Shown: positions 35,147 to 47,122 of the stretch, one piece after another | Layout: every line of letters starts with the position of its first letter | Numbering within the stretch: position 1 is the first letter of the stretch | Assembly: GCA_003971905.1 (NCBI GenBank) | Contig: RSEE01000086.1 | Coordinates: 237,917-301,916, forward strand | Direction: 5' to 3' | Length of the DNA stretch: 64,000 bases | DNA from: Moniliella sp. 'wahieum' | Taxonomy: Eukaryota > Basidiomycota > Moniliellomycetes > Moniliellales > Moniliellaceae | Position numbers and translations under genes: made by a program | The notes under the pieces: generated by a model | Database searches by the model: none | What the model was told of the DNA's origin: nothing | The model's input: the letters and a program-made list of their open reading frames with translations, nothing else

Positions 35147-35692
35147 CACTCGCGCTACATCCGGTCTGGCAGCGAATGGGCGTGAGAGCTAGGGAGGAGT
35201 CCTGACATGCTGTGATCACATCGCTGTCCTCTTTTGTATTGGCCGGTACTTACACAATATTCACTGGACACGTGAGTTTCTGACGCTCACTCTGCAAAAG
35301 TGACGAATCTAGAAATCAGAGAGCGGAAGAGATTTCGGGGCGTTTCGATGGTGCTTCGAGTTTTCTTACATGATGTTTCTACGGTCATTAAGGCTGCCAC
35401 CAATACCGAACAGGAGATCACACTCAAAAACAGGCCAAGTAGATCAGAAAGAGTTACAACATACTAAAAGTGGAGCTGCCGCTCTCAATTCCCGTTGGCA
35501 TGATAGTTTTTTTTTTATTGTTTTTCGTGACGTAGACTGTCCAACAGACAACTATGTGGTCCGCACAGTGGCACGACACACTTCTTGTTCTGATTGAATC
35601 CGCCTGTTGAAGTACGATGCATGGAACAGAAGGTCTCCATGTTCAGTAACGTGACCGCCACATCGCAGTAACCCGGGCATAAATAACAGACG

Positions 35693-36190
35693 AGGAGGAT
35701 GCACGAGACATCGAAGGCACAGCAGTCAATCTCTTTGGCGCAGAGGGCACAGACGGCGAGGACGACGACCGCACAGACGACTCTGAGACTGGAGAGTGAT
35801 TTGGCGGCTATACATTCCCAAGACCTCTCAATGGCAAGCCCCCAAGTCCATATTGGCCCATCGCAATGCAAAAAAGTACCCTCGAAGACGACTACACTGC
35901 ATTCGATGGTGCTAGAATGAGTAGTAGTAGTATAAAATGTAATACCAATAGTAACCCAGGGAGAGCGAGCATAGGAGGATCAGATTCGTCAGATACGTCG
36001 CCCATGGGCACGTCAATGACGTTTCTGACGTTCAAGGGGGTGACGTCGGCGACATATCTGACATTCAAGGGGATGACATCGAGGACATATCTGACGTTCA
36101 GGGTGGTGACATCGACGACGTCACTGACCTGCAGCGCGCTGACAGAATTGCCTCACCCGCGGCAGATTACTCCTCTGACATTTTTGAAGG
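35693..36190 (+). pseudogene. Acidic, repeat-containing coding fragment
   Basis: Three plus frames chain into an acidic protein: DARDIEGTAVNLFGAEGTDG, EDDDRTDDSETGE, TLEDDYTAFDGARMSSSS, then about four 11-residue repeats of GGD(I/V)xD(I/V)SD(V/I)Q, ending at SDIFEG before a GTATTT donor-like site. The in-phase repeat with synonymous variation argues that it was translated. No family recognised; a transposon accessory protein or a lineage-specific gene are both possible. Confidence 0.4.
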
Positions 36191-39100
36191 TATTTTATGT
36201 CTTAAACATAAATGATGTCTTTTGGTGATCCGCTGTGCTATCAGCCCAAAAGTAGCTGCCGATGGCGTGTTCAGGGTAGCGTAGGGATGAAAAAGTAGTA
36301 CCAATGCTCCTCTATCTTATTTCTTGTGGGCGCAACGTGGGAAGAAGGGTTGGGAACCTTGGACGAGGAATGGAGAAGTAGCGACTAAAAATTCAGCTTA
36401 TGCCAGCGCAGTGAATTTTGAAAGGACCACCAGTCTCCGTATTCCTCGCTTCGTTCAAACAAGTAGCGTATATATCCTGCTGAACAGGATACAAGTTGTT
36501 GGCATCCGCACCCGGCTCTGCAAAAGGCTTGATCCTAATCTTTCTAAGTTGGAATTCATCACGCCTGTGGTAGGAGGATGGAGCTTGCTATCTAAACCAA
36601 ACTCTCACAGAGCGACTCCGACGTAAGTGGATGCGGAGCGGCTCTCGGCATCTGGAAAAACCGGCGGGGGGGATAAGAGGGCAGCAATCGCGTTGATGTG
36701 TCCCGTCCGGGCACCTATCCAAGGACCTATCTTTTTTCACATTGGACAACCCCTTTGGCATGGGATTAATCTTAGGGTCAGGCCGCTTCAACGGGGTTGC
36801 AGGTAAGTTTTATTACACCACTCACAGTCGAATACCAACTATGTACCCCTCGTAAGATCCCTTCTTTATTGGAACCACCTGTTCCCTCTTCTTCATAAAA
36901 GTACAGTACATCAGGGTCTCATGCTTGCAGTTGCCACTGCTTCGACTGCAACTGGCTCGGGACATTGAGAAAGAGTACCTGTGAATGTCCGGGAAACGCC
37001 GGTCGTGGCCACAACTCAACGAGCATGGCCAGTGTAGAATTTCTACGACGTGAAAACCCAGAAGGGGTCTTGTGCAACGCACATCATTCGAAGATTTGCT
37101 TCTTGCATGGTTCAGGCCAGCGCAAGGTGCGATAGCGATGGCGTCTCAGAATGATCGTTTCTTCCTCCCTTGTCTGGAAGGGAATTATGATCTCCGTTCC
37201 ATATGGGAGCTATTGCATCCAGGCTCTTATTCCTTAGTAGGTTAACACTCAAGTGTCGGGGGGTTTCAAAATACCATTCTATACCAAGATAACAATCATT
37301 GATGAACACGGGAACGAACACCTCAAAATGGCTCAGACGAGCTGAAGCTGAATGGCTATTCCCGCTGCCCAAGCCCATACATTGACATGTTCCCGACGCC
37401 CGTTGGGAATGAGTGAGACGATGTACGGTCACATACTCCTGCCTTTCCTATTTGTTAAACAGAAATTAAGATTATACTCGTAGAAAGAGCGTCTCATCAG
37501 TGGATCTGGTAAGTAAGTGGCGTATAAATTGTATGGCAATCTTGGGCTTGTGTTGCCGTTGCCAATTCGCTGACTGGATATGAATTTTATGCAATTCACA
37601 TTTATACAGGTGCCTAAGGCAGAGTTGTAGCGGAGTGGAAGTTTGCAGTAGCAATTGTAAATTAGTAGCAATTCTGGATATTTGGGCCTGGATGCACCAT
37701 GCAGTGACTAGCGCCACGTAATGTGCCTCTGTTGGAGGATAGGGCCAGATTCCTTGCTCAGCCCTCAGTTAACTTGTGACGCTCGCCTACCCGGGCGGAA
37801 GTGTTCCCCTCACAGGATGGGTGTCGCTCCATCTGGTTCGTCTCTCTCCTGCCTCATTCCATCCAGACGTTGTTTAAATACACCGGTCAGACCCCTATTT
37901 GCCCCTACACCCTGCGTGAAGGCGATAAGGCGGCAGATACATCAGTCCCAGGTCGCACTCTAGAAGACTCATATCCATTTATTTTATTTTTCGCTATCTT
38001 CATGTACATCGTGCATACCTATACCGTCTAGTTGTGCTGTTCGCGCGGTAGTTTCCATTTATCAGGAAAGATTAGGGTCGTTAAAATTGTTGTACCATAT
38101 AAATTGCGTAAACCTTGTGCGAGCACTGATCGCAATTATAAATGTAGTTGCCACACGACTTTGATTATTTTTCGATGGAGTAGTATCTTACAGGTCATTT
38201 CCCTTCTAGCAGCTGCACTGCAGTTCAGTTCACTTCACTTTTCCAAACCTGTATCTGGACATGTGTCAGCAAAACGGCGTCTGTATACCACAAACCCATT
38301 ATGTCCTCCAACAATCCAGTGGCAGTTACCGGGGCTTTGGACGCACACTTCACAAGGGTAGTCAACAATTGAGTGAAACCTTAGTATATTCTCTTCTTTC
38401 TGTTGACATCTGTCCAAGTGCTCACATCCTGTGGTAGTAGCGAGGCCGACACTCTCCCAATAGTTAGTATTTTACACCTGGACAAATGGACTCTAACCAA
38501 ACCAGTTGACAGTTCTTCATGTAATGTAGGCAAGACCGGCACGTAGATTCCCGGCTCGACGGGCAAATGCTGTGAAAAGTATGTTCAGCTGTGGGTCAGT
38601 TCTACCAACTCTAACAATTGCTCGCCCATCATCATGGGAAAATGCAATCCCAGAGAAAATATGATACCCCCTTTTGTATCGCCTGGTTCTGTTGCGTGGA
38701 TGAATTACGTGCTCGAGTTATGACATGCCTGCTACCAGTGACGCTGCAGTCACCACTGAGCAGGATCTTATATTTTTCTTCTCTCTTGTATCGATTTGCG
38801 CTTTGCTCAGAATCTATGTAGGGGCATTCCGGGACTTTTCGCATTCTCCTCAGTTATCCGCAGTAATGGGACCACTTCACGGAACGTTCATATGGTTCAG
38901 GTTCTTTCGTTGTATCCTCATTGAACCCCCTATTTTGTGCGCGTATCCTTGGCTTCACCGTTCATAACAACGGAGCCAATTCTGATTCTATAGAAGACTA
39001 TCATTCAATGCCTGGGTAGTTCATCAGACCAGAGTGTACGAGGCAGCGAGAAATAGAGATACGTCAAATATAGCATGAACTCCTCTATGATTCTAGTTCA

Positions 39101-40904
39101 TTCTGTAGAGCCAGCGCATGCTCGAGTCTAAGTGGCATCACTAGATGAAGGCCTCGTTTATGGGGCGGCACCGGTGACACGACGCACATATTTATAGAAA
39201 CAAACAAAAATACGCTTGTCATACTGATTCTCCATCGCTTTCCCCTTCACCACCGCATACATCCTTCGATTCCCTGATGCCTATCGCTTTCTCGTTTCAC
39301 TTCCAGTGACACACGCTGGCGGTGGAGAAGATGATTGGGTGCACGTACCACGCGCTTCATTCGAAGTCGCCCTACCTCTCAAAAAACTTAACTTTCATAC
39401 CAGTTTACTAGTAAATGAAAGTGAGAGGAGCCCGTCGTCTGTATCTACTCCATCTGTCGCCGTGCTCTCTACTTTTGGCGTCGAGAGAGTGGAGCGGAAC
39501 GTGTATCATTTGATCGTGCAGCTCCATTTCTGTAACGCCTGTTAAGGCCCGGCAGACTATCCGGCACAGAAAATATAGAGCAAGGTGAGCCCGACGGTGA
39601 GCCCCCACCCCCCCTCCATAAAACATCGCTCTCTACGTCGCAACGCTTGTGAACACCCGACCTTCCTTCAATCCTCCCTAGACACCGCTCGACTGTACTC
39701 GGTCCTACCCGGGGTTGATAGTCATGTGGATTGAGGTGCACGACGGTCCCTTGACCCACTACGGTGCAACATTGGGCATCTCCCTCCGCGGACGCGGAAC
39801 GGACCTCTTGACTGTAATTGGAAGGCTGGCATATGGGAGAAAAGGCGAGTCTGTGGCCGTGAGCTGCGGCAATGGTCATACAACCAGCCGATCCCTGAAC
39901 CCTACTGGAGATAAGTGAAGGACTGTAGGTTGTCGTGAGAAGGAAACGGAAGGAGGGGGTTACGTGAGGAAATGATTTATGCAAGCTTAGTACTGTACTA
40001 AGAGCTAGGTTGTTGACCCCCACCGCTTACCACCCACAGCCTCATGTGTTCGTCAACTAAGCAGGCGGGAGAGGTGGGCAAGGAGGGTTGAGACTCTGGT
40101 GTTGCCGTTGTGTGACTGCAGTGCACTGGCATATGATGCCATGGCCTTCTCTCCAGATGCGATGCAAAGCGCGGATGAATCAACCGACAGACGGACGGAG
40201 GATGGTACTTGTTCATCTTCTGATCCGTCTATCGTATCTATAGCCCGCGAGTATGGGTCGTTGGGGGGTGGGGCTCCGAGTGTTGACAATGCCTATGCCT
40301 CTTCTGATTAGTCGCATGCCCCTCCTTGCTCTCCTGTCACAAGCAAAGAAGGACTGGCAATGAAAGCGTGGGGGAGCCCATGTGCTCTCTTCTTCTATGA
40401 GACGGATGGGCTGCGGATATGACGAGGTTGATGCTCCTCGTGCGCTCGATGATCTCGACGGCCAACCTCCCCCCCTGGCACTAAAGGAGAAACGTTAGGG
40501 GACTAACAACCCTGGGCAGCTCATCCCTCTCCTGGACATACGATCCGGATCTTGGTGGATGCACTGAGGAGCAAAGATTGGGTGACGTCTCGGGCGGTGT
40601 GACTTTGGTACACACAGAAGAATATCAAGTTCGTTGGAAGGCACGAATTGGAAGGCACAAATGTGTATAATCTAGCTTACCCTCTCTCCCCACCTGATGG
40701 GCCACAGCCGAGCGGCGTCGCATTGAGCATACTCTGCCCCAACTCATTGCACTCAGTGTATGGCACCCCAATCGGACCTGCCGCTGACTTCTGCAAGGAT
40801 CGATGGGCGGCTATATCCCTTCCATCCTCGTCCCGATCCTTAGGAGATGATTCTATAGCCACAACGCGGGCGAGAATAGGAGGGATTGGTGTCGTCGAGG
40901 GGGC

Positions 40905-40922
40905 GGGGGGGGGGGGGGGGGG
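40905..40922. repeat. 18-base G homopolymer
   Basis: Uninterrupted G run within GC-rich sequence. Its exact length is unreliable given the homopolymer errors elsewhere in this window. Confidence 0.8.
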
Positions 40923-41739
40923 CGAATGCGCCAGGCTGTTTTGGGTGGGACGCCGTGGTGGCCGATAGTCAGAGGAAGCGGTCGGGAGAGATGTGAGGGA
41001 TGTGTTTGGGGGTTGAAGGGGGGCAGTATATGTGCTACTCTGCCCTGCCCTCTGCCCTCTGCCCTCTGCTTTCTTTTGCGTTTGCTGTTGGATGTGTAGC
41101 TGGGTTGACCGGTACGGCTGCTTCTGTCCTGCTCCTCGCCGCACTCAGGGGGTTGCGCGTAGAAAGGGGGGAGGTGGGTGCCGGGCGAGAGACAGATCTG
41201 GCGGCGGCGGATCAGGGAGAGCATGAGCGGCGATGGCTGGAGAGTTCTTGCGCGGCATGCTGCATCGCTGTGGGGGGTTGGCCTGCTCGCCATCCCCAGC
41301 GTCCTGTCCCGCATGGACGTCATGCCGCACCCAGTCGCATAGAGCTATACCCCCGATCGACTGAGGGGAGACGAGTATCGGATGCGATGGTATTCTCACA
41401 TCAACCATAACATTTAAGTCACCCCTTCAGCCCCCCCCTTGTCCCGTCCGAGCCCAGCATCCCAGCCTCCTCACTTCGAACCCCCCCCCACACCCACAAC
41501 CACCACGACCGTGGGTCTTGCACGACACGTGGACGTGGACGTGGACGTGTTGAAGTGCTGCCCGCGGTGGTGGACCACAGACTGGCCATGAAGACGCGCG
41601 CGGGCGCAAGTGACGAGGAGGCTTATACACACGCCGTTGGGTTAGCGATACGCTGCGGCGTGAGTGGTGCGGCACGACTCGAGTCCCGATCAGGGTGTGG
41701 CGTCACACGATGCGCACGACGTGCGAGTGCTGGAGAGTG

Positions 41740-42870
41740 ATCCGAGTTGGTACTGGATGGCAAGCCGTCGGTCAACTTGCCTCTCAACTTGGTCTCTCGT
41801 GTAATTGGTTTGTCTCGACCGACTTGAACGAGGGCTTTCGTCTGGTCCGGGTACGTTTTTGTTGTTGGTTTTTGTGGGCTGGAGCATATGGACAGAGGAG
41901 AAACATGGGTGGGCTTGCAGGCATACAACAAGTGCTCAAGTGAAGAGGGCGCGACTGACACGACAAAAACCCCATACTGACTCTCTCTTTTTACCCTTTG
42001 GCGATGCACATACGTGCAGTGGGTGTGCTGAACTGTGCCACTGGCTGGATGCATTATTGGCTGGGCCACTACAATCTCAACTTGGACTTGGCCGATGCCG
42101 ACGAGGATGAGTCGACAGTGTGACTAGTGACGATCCATGGGCGGGTGTGTGTGGATGGTTGTGGATGCGTGGCATGCGCCAAAAAGGTCGTGCGGGCGGA
42201 CGAGAACCAAGTGCGTGCGTTGGGCACAGCGACGACGAGCTCGTCACCCGACAAGCCCAACCTGCTCGTCGGGGCCAACACGCGGACGTGTGCGTCGAGA
42301 CGGCAAAAAGGCAGGCAAGTACTTGGACATGGAGTTGCGTCTCTCATGTGCCGATCAGAAGCGCTGGGTGGAAAGAAGTATAATACCGTCTCGATTTCGA
42401 CCCGGCGCAGGCCGTGGCGATGGCGGATGCCGCGAATACGATGACCGTGTACGTGATTGCCGGGTGGACGTGCACGGGGGCGATCGAGCCGGTGGCCGAG
42501 ACGTGTGTGCGCGGGTGGACGAAGAAGAGCTGGAGGCGGGGACGGGGATCGATACTCCCATCTCCACGTCGATGCGGCGTCGGGCGGGTTGGTGTTGCCC
42601 TTTCTTTCCCGCCCGACTTGGTGTGGGACTGACTACTTGGCGTGGCGCGCGTCGCGTCCATCACTGCTGCGTACGGAAGCAAGTACGGCCTCGCGGTTCG
42701 CTCGGCTTTTACTCTCTCACCTTTCCCCGCTAAGGCTGGCGCAGTACTACCACTGTATCCAGCTCGGCCGCCACTGGGGATCATACCGCGCCAATGTTGC
42801 GGCCGTCCGACGCACTGAGCGCATGCTGTGGCGCGCGCGCTCGAGCAGAGCGGGTACTACGACGTGCTGT
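41740..42870 (+). pseudogene. Glutamate decarboxylase fragment (PLP enzyme), broken
   Basis: PLP-dependent enzyme converting glutamate to GABA. Family blocks appear in order on the plus strand but in alternating frames: ELVLDGKPSVNL (~41745), HIRAVGVLN (~42008), KPNLLVGAN (~42255), DFDPAQAVAMADA and NTMTV (~42395-42440), TGAIEPVAE (~42475), DTPIHVDAASGG (~42555), PDLVWD (~42613), RVASITAAYGSKYGL with the catalytic Lys at 42681-42683, and AQYYHCIQLGRHWGSYRANV (~42733). Between SKYGL and AQYY the usual 40-50 residues (GWVIWR to NFSR region) are nearly absent, and after SGYYDVLSDV (~42870) the C-terminal third is not found. Frame breaks alone could be assembly errors, but the missing blocks suggest a real truncation or an assembly collapse. 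The His before the catalytic Lys is Ser here. Confidence 0.65.
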
Positions 42871-44058
42871 CCGACGTGCTCCGTCCGCGTAATCGTGATC
42901 GTAATCATAATGCTGCTGCGGATGGTGACGGTGAGGGCGAGGGCGGTGGCGAGGGCGGTAGAGAAGATGGCGAGGCTGTTGACCACGGCGATCCCCGCCA
43001 GACCAACTGTTGCACCACCCGTCGCTGGCCGTGGAGGCGTTCAAGTGGACCGACGGAAGCGTTTCTCCCGGCGCATCCATCGGACGCTACCATCCGTTTG
43101 CCCTCACCAGTATGGGCAAGGGCACCAGCACGGGCACCGCCGACAGCCCCGACGCCCATCCCGCGGCGGAGCAGCTGCTGGCGCTCCCGCCCGGCTCGGT
43201 CGTTCAATCCCAATCCCAATCCCAATCCCAATCCCAATCCCAATCCCAATCCCAATCCCAATCCCAATCCCAATCCCAATCCCAATCCCAATCCCAATCC
43301 CAATCCCAATCCCAATCCCGGTCTCCCAGTCCTTTGTCCAGCCGTCGTGCGCAGCACACAGCCACACCCACAACCGCCACAAGAGACGCACCATGTACTT
43401 GCCCGCAGTGAGCCAGACGGACGTTGCTGCGACCGCGACTGCGACGCCGTGCGAGGGGTTTGGGCGGGGGTGGTGAGCTGGGCTACGTTTGGGTGGAGGC
43501 GCTAGCGTGAGCATGAGCATGGGCAGCATCTTGGGTGTGGGTGGGAACATGACAAGCAGCGTCCCGACGAGCACGAAGAGGGAGGCAGGCACCATGTCTA
43601 TGTCCATGGCCATGGCCATCGTAATCGCATGTTGTGGTAGCCAGCGAAGCAACGCCCATCTCTTGTAGCAGTGCGTAGGGCGCACTTGGCCAACCGAGGC
43701 GGGGGCGGGCACATGCCAGCGTGCCTTGGCTGGCGCCCATGCATGCGCCCCTGCGCTCCTGCCCAGCGGCTAGCCACCGCGGCCCGAGACGCAGGCCGTG
43801 GTGGTGGTGGTGCTGCTGGTGGTACTCGTGGTGGTGGTGGTGGAGGAGATGGTGGCCATCACGTGGGCAACCGACGGCTGAGGCGTGGGGAAGCTGACTG
43901 ATCCTGAGCTCAGCTGAGTTAGTTGCGTGTTAGTTGGAATTTGGTTACTCAGCGCACCGCCGCCATCGGCATTGCGACTGCCACTGCGCGCCTCCTTCTC
44001 TCTGCTCATCGCCTTTCTCTTTCCCTTTCCCTTCCCCACCCCTTCCCCTTCCGCACCC
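42871..44058. other. Unresolved region between glutamate decarboxylase fragment and ceramidase
   Basis: Open frames exist on both strands. The plus frame at 43010-43200 reads plausibly (AVEAFKWTDGSVSPGASIGR). The minus strand has hydrophobic stretches (VPASLFVLVGTLLVMFPP, ~43600; SLAIFSTALATALALTVTI, ~42970) that could belong to a membrane protein. Neither can be followed through the microsatellite at 43205-43319. No call made. Confidence 0.35.
43205..43319. repeat. CCCAAT hexanucleotide microsatellite (about 19 copies)
   Basis: Near-perfect CAATCC units. Every one of the six frames stays open through it (NPNP, QSQS, IPIP on plus; GLGL, GIGI, DWDW on minus), which is why long false frames cover this site. 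Confidence 0.92.
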
Positions 44059-46904
44059 ATGCCGTCGCTCGCGATGCGCGGGGCGCGCGGGGCGATGCTG
44101 CTGAGCGCAGTGCTGGTGGCGCTGGTGGCTGTGGGCTTGCTGTGGTGGCGCGTGTGCCTTCTTCGGTGCCGGCGGTGCTGGCAGGGCGGGTGGACCGGTG
44201 GATCCCACCAGTACTGCGTCCGCGCGGGAAGCGGTACCCCCCATTGCCGTACGTGGGGCTGGAGGTATCCTCCACGGGCTTCCCGCGGCTCGCGACGAGC
44301 GATCCAGAAGAACTACCCAGCTACCCGCCCGACGCACTGCGTCGTGCCGCCCACCACACCGTCTTTGGCCTCGGCATCGACGACATTACCGGCCCCATCG
44401 TGCAGACCAACATGATGGGCTATGCGACGATGGAGCAGTTCAACCAGGGCATCCACATGCGCACCTGGGCGCGCGCATTTATCGTTGGCTCTGCCGCCTC
44501 GGGGCCGGTGAACGCCAGCTCCATTGCCACCACCACCACCACCACTGGCAATGCGACTGCCGACCCGCTCGCTGACCCGGGCGGGCTGGACCCAGTCGAC
44601 GGCGCGCCGGACCGGTGGTGTGCTGGTGAACGCCGATCTGTGCATGGGCGATACGGCAATACGTCGTGCGCTGGTGCACCGACGCGCAGCGCCTACCCCG
44701 GGCTGTACGGCGAGCGGAACGTAGCGCTGGTCGGGACGCACAACCACGCCGGTATGGCCGGCTACCACAACACCCTCCTTCCCACCGTGACCAACCTGGG
44801 CATCAGTCGACAAACGGTGGATGCGATTGTCGAGGGGTGTTACCGCGCGGTGTTGCGTGCGCACCACGACTTTGAGCAGCGTCGCGCAACGGTCGTCGAT
44901 TTGGTTGAGCGCAGCACCAGCAGCCGTTCGGACAGCGACAGCCACGCTGCGGCTGCGAGCGCTGCTGCGCTGGCTGCGCTCCAGCTCGACTTTGCCAACA
45001 CTTCGCTGGCGGATGCGCACGTCAACCGGTCGCCTCTGGCGTACGCGGCGAACCCCGAGGCGGAGCGGGCGTACTGGGGCAGCGAGCAGGACGATGAGTT
45101 TGCGCTGGTGCGGTTCCGGGACACGGACGGGGCAGTGCGTGGGTTTGTGAGTTGGTATGCTGTGCATGGCACGTCGCTCAAGCCGAACAACACGTTGACT
45201 TCGTCGGACAACAAGGGCCTTGCAGCGTTTCTCGTCGAGCAAAGCAAGCTGAGAAGCAAGCGCTTGCTCGGGGCCGTAGCGCGTCCGAGGCTGCGTCGGA
45301 CGCGCTGGACCAAGCTCCCGGTACCATTGGCTTTATCGCCGGCTTTGCCCAGGCGTCCGTCGGCGACACGTCGCCCAACACGCTCGGATCGTTTTGCGAA
45401 GGCAGCAACCAGCCGTGCGATGCGCGCACGTCCACGTGCCGCGTACCTTTTCTCTTTGGCCTGCTGCAGCGCACCACGACCACCACGTGTCACTCGCGCG
45501 GGCCCGGCCACGGGGACGAGGCAGCAAGGCAGATGGCCCCGACGGGCGGGTACGATTGGCGGTCGAACGAGCTGATTGGGGCCAAGCAAGCGGATACGGC
45601 TCTCAAGCTGCTGGCTTTGCCCGCGTCCAACTTTACACGCGTAGCGGGCGCAACGCGCGTGGTCAAGTGGACCGTCGACCTGAGCAACTATACCGTTACC
45701 TTACCCAACGGCACGCGGGTCTCGACCCGCCCAGCGTCGCTCGGGTTCGCCTTTGCTGGTGGCACGACCGATGGGCCCGGGCAGTTCGACTTTCACCAAG
45801 GCCACACTAAGGGCGACTGGACCAACCCTCTATGGCGGTTCCTGCGACCGGTGGTGCACGAGCCATCGGCTGCGCAACAGGCCGCGCACGAGCCCAAGGC
45901 CATCTTGCTCGACACGGGCGTCTTGACCTGGCCCTACGCCTGGAGCCCATCGGCAGTCGAGACCCAGCTCTTCCAGACAGGCAACTTGTTCGTCCTCGTC
46001 GTGCCGGGGAGATGACGACGATGGCTGGGCGGCGGCTCAAGGCAGCTGTGCGCGCTTCGATCCGCGCGCACCTGCCTGGGTTTGACGGGGACGTTGACCA
46101 CGGCGGCGGCGTCGAGCCACTGGTGCTGCTCACCGGCCGGGCAACACGTACGCGCACTAATCACGACCGAGGAGGAGTACGCGGTCGGTGCAGCGGTACG
46201 AAGGTGGAGCCACAGTCTTTGGGCCGTGGACATTAACTGCCTTGACCGACATTTATGCGCGGGTGCTGGTGCCTGCGCTGCGGAGGGCGCGCCGCCACCG
46301 CCAAGGGGAACGTTGGTGCCGACCAACGTGGGTCGCGCACCCGAGCTGGTACCGGGCGTGGTGATCGACCGTCCTGGCGTGGAAAACAGTTTGGTCAACT
46401 GCTCCATGCGCCACAGACCACGTACCGCGTCCCACCCACTTCTGCGCCCGGCTTGGCGCCCGTCGGCGCACATGCCACCTCCAGCAACGTCACCGTCTCC
46501 TTTGTCGCGGCCAACCCGCGGAACGATGTGCGGCTGGGCCAGAGCCACTTTGTGGTGCAGCGCCTTGTCCCGTCGGACCTGCACGTGGACGTGGACGTGG
46601 ACGCGGACGTGGACATGGGGGGACGTGGCGGACGGTACGGACCGATGCGCACCACACGACGACGATGCGCTGGACGCCGACGAGCTTGGTGGGCGGGACG
46701 AGCGAGGTGAGCATTGCGTGGGCGATTGAGCCCCACACTGCGCCTGGCGTGTACCGTATCGTGTACTTTGGCGCAGCCAAGGCCTGGTCCGGCGAGTTGA
46801 CCCGCTTCACCGGTACCAGCCCCACTTTCCGTGTCCTCCCGCCCGATCCCAATGGCGATGGCAATGGCGATGGCAATGGCAATGGCGATCGGGCCGACGC
46901 CTAA
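44059..46904 (+). CDS. Neutral ceramidase
   Basis: Zinc amidase that hydrolyses ceramide to sphingosine and fatty acid at neutral pH. The start at 44059 opens MPSLAMRGARGAML, followed by a hydrophobic signal-anchor (LLSAVLVALVAVGLLWW), so secreted or membrane-bound. Landmarks: VGLEVSSTGFPR; ITGPIVQTNMMGYATMEQFN with GIHMRTWARAFIV; LVNADLCMGDTAIRRALV; VALVGTHNHAGMAGY; FVSWYAVHGTSLKPNN with SSDNKGLAAFLVEQ; VGDTSPN with the nucleophile-bearing Ser (45362-45379); LIGAKQADTALKLL; and a C-terminal beta domain (EVSIAWAIEPHTAPGVYRIV) ending in the stop at 46904. The extra Ser/Thr-rich insert near 44510-44570 and an acidic (HVDVDVDADVD) insert are unusual. The canonical THTHSGPGG motif reads GTHNHAGMAG. 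Frame switches at about 44140, 44640, 45280, 46020 and 46640 look like indels. About 930 codons, longer than the usual 700-800. Convergent with the coiled-coil gene. Confidence 0.82.
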
Positions 46905-47122
46905 CTCGCCGTTAGCGTCGCTCCTCAACCCACCCGAGCTCCATCGCGCCACACGTCTTGGCTACCTCGCTCGCTGCCGTTGCGCTTTGCCAAGCTACCT
47001 ATCCCTCCTATGCCCCACACTACACACACTACATACTACACCACACGCAGAGGCAGGCTAGGATATTCAGCACGGTTCCGATTCCGACCCCTCGTGTGCT
47101 GCTCCACCTTAAGAGTTACACC
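46905..47122. other. Convergent 3' flanks of ceramidase and coiled-coil genes
   Basis: Contains an ACACTACACACACTACATACTACACCACAC tract of short repeats, 46,990-47,050. No gene. Confidence 0.45.

Larger units (their letters stand above)
33415..41739. other. Gene-poor, AT-richer block
   Basis: More than 8 kb without a convincing intact gene. Base composition falls visibly compared with both flanks. It holds a solo LTR (34921-35141), coding-like fragments at 34418-34733 and 35693-36190, and a G18 run at 40905-40922. From about 39.3 kb the sequence becomes GC-richer again, with open frames on both strands but no domain I recognise. This looks like a transposon-accumulating island. Confidence 0.6.

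Noticed and set aside
42747-43712. Minus-strand membrane protein
   Set aside because: Hydrophobic stretches exist, but part overlaps the glutamate decarboxylase fragment on the plus strand and the frame is carried by the CCCAAT microsatellite. Not enough support for a gene.
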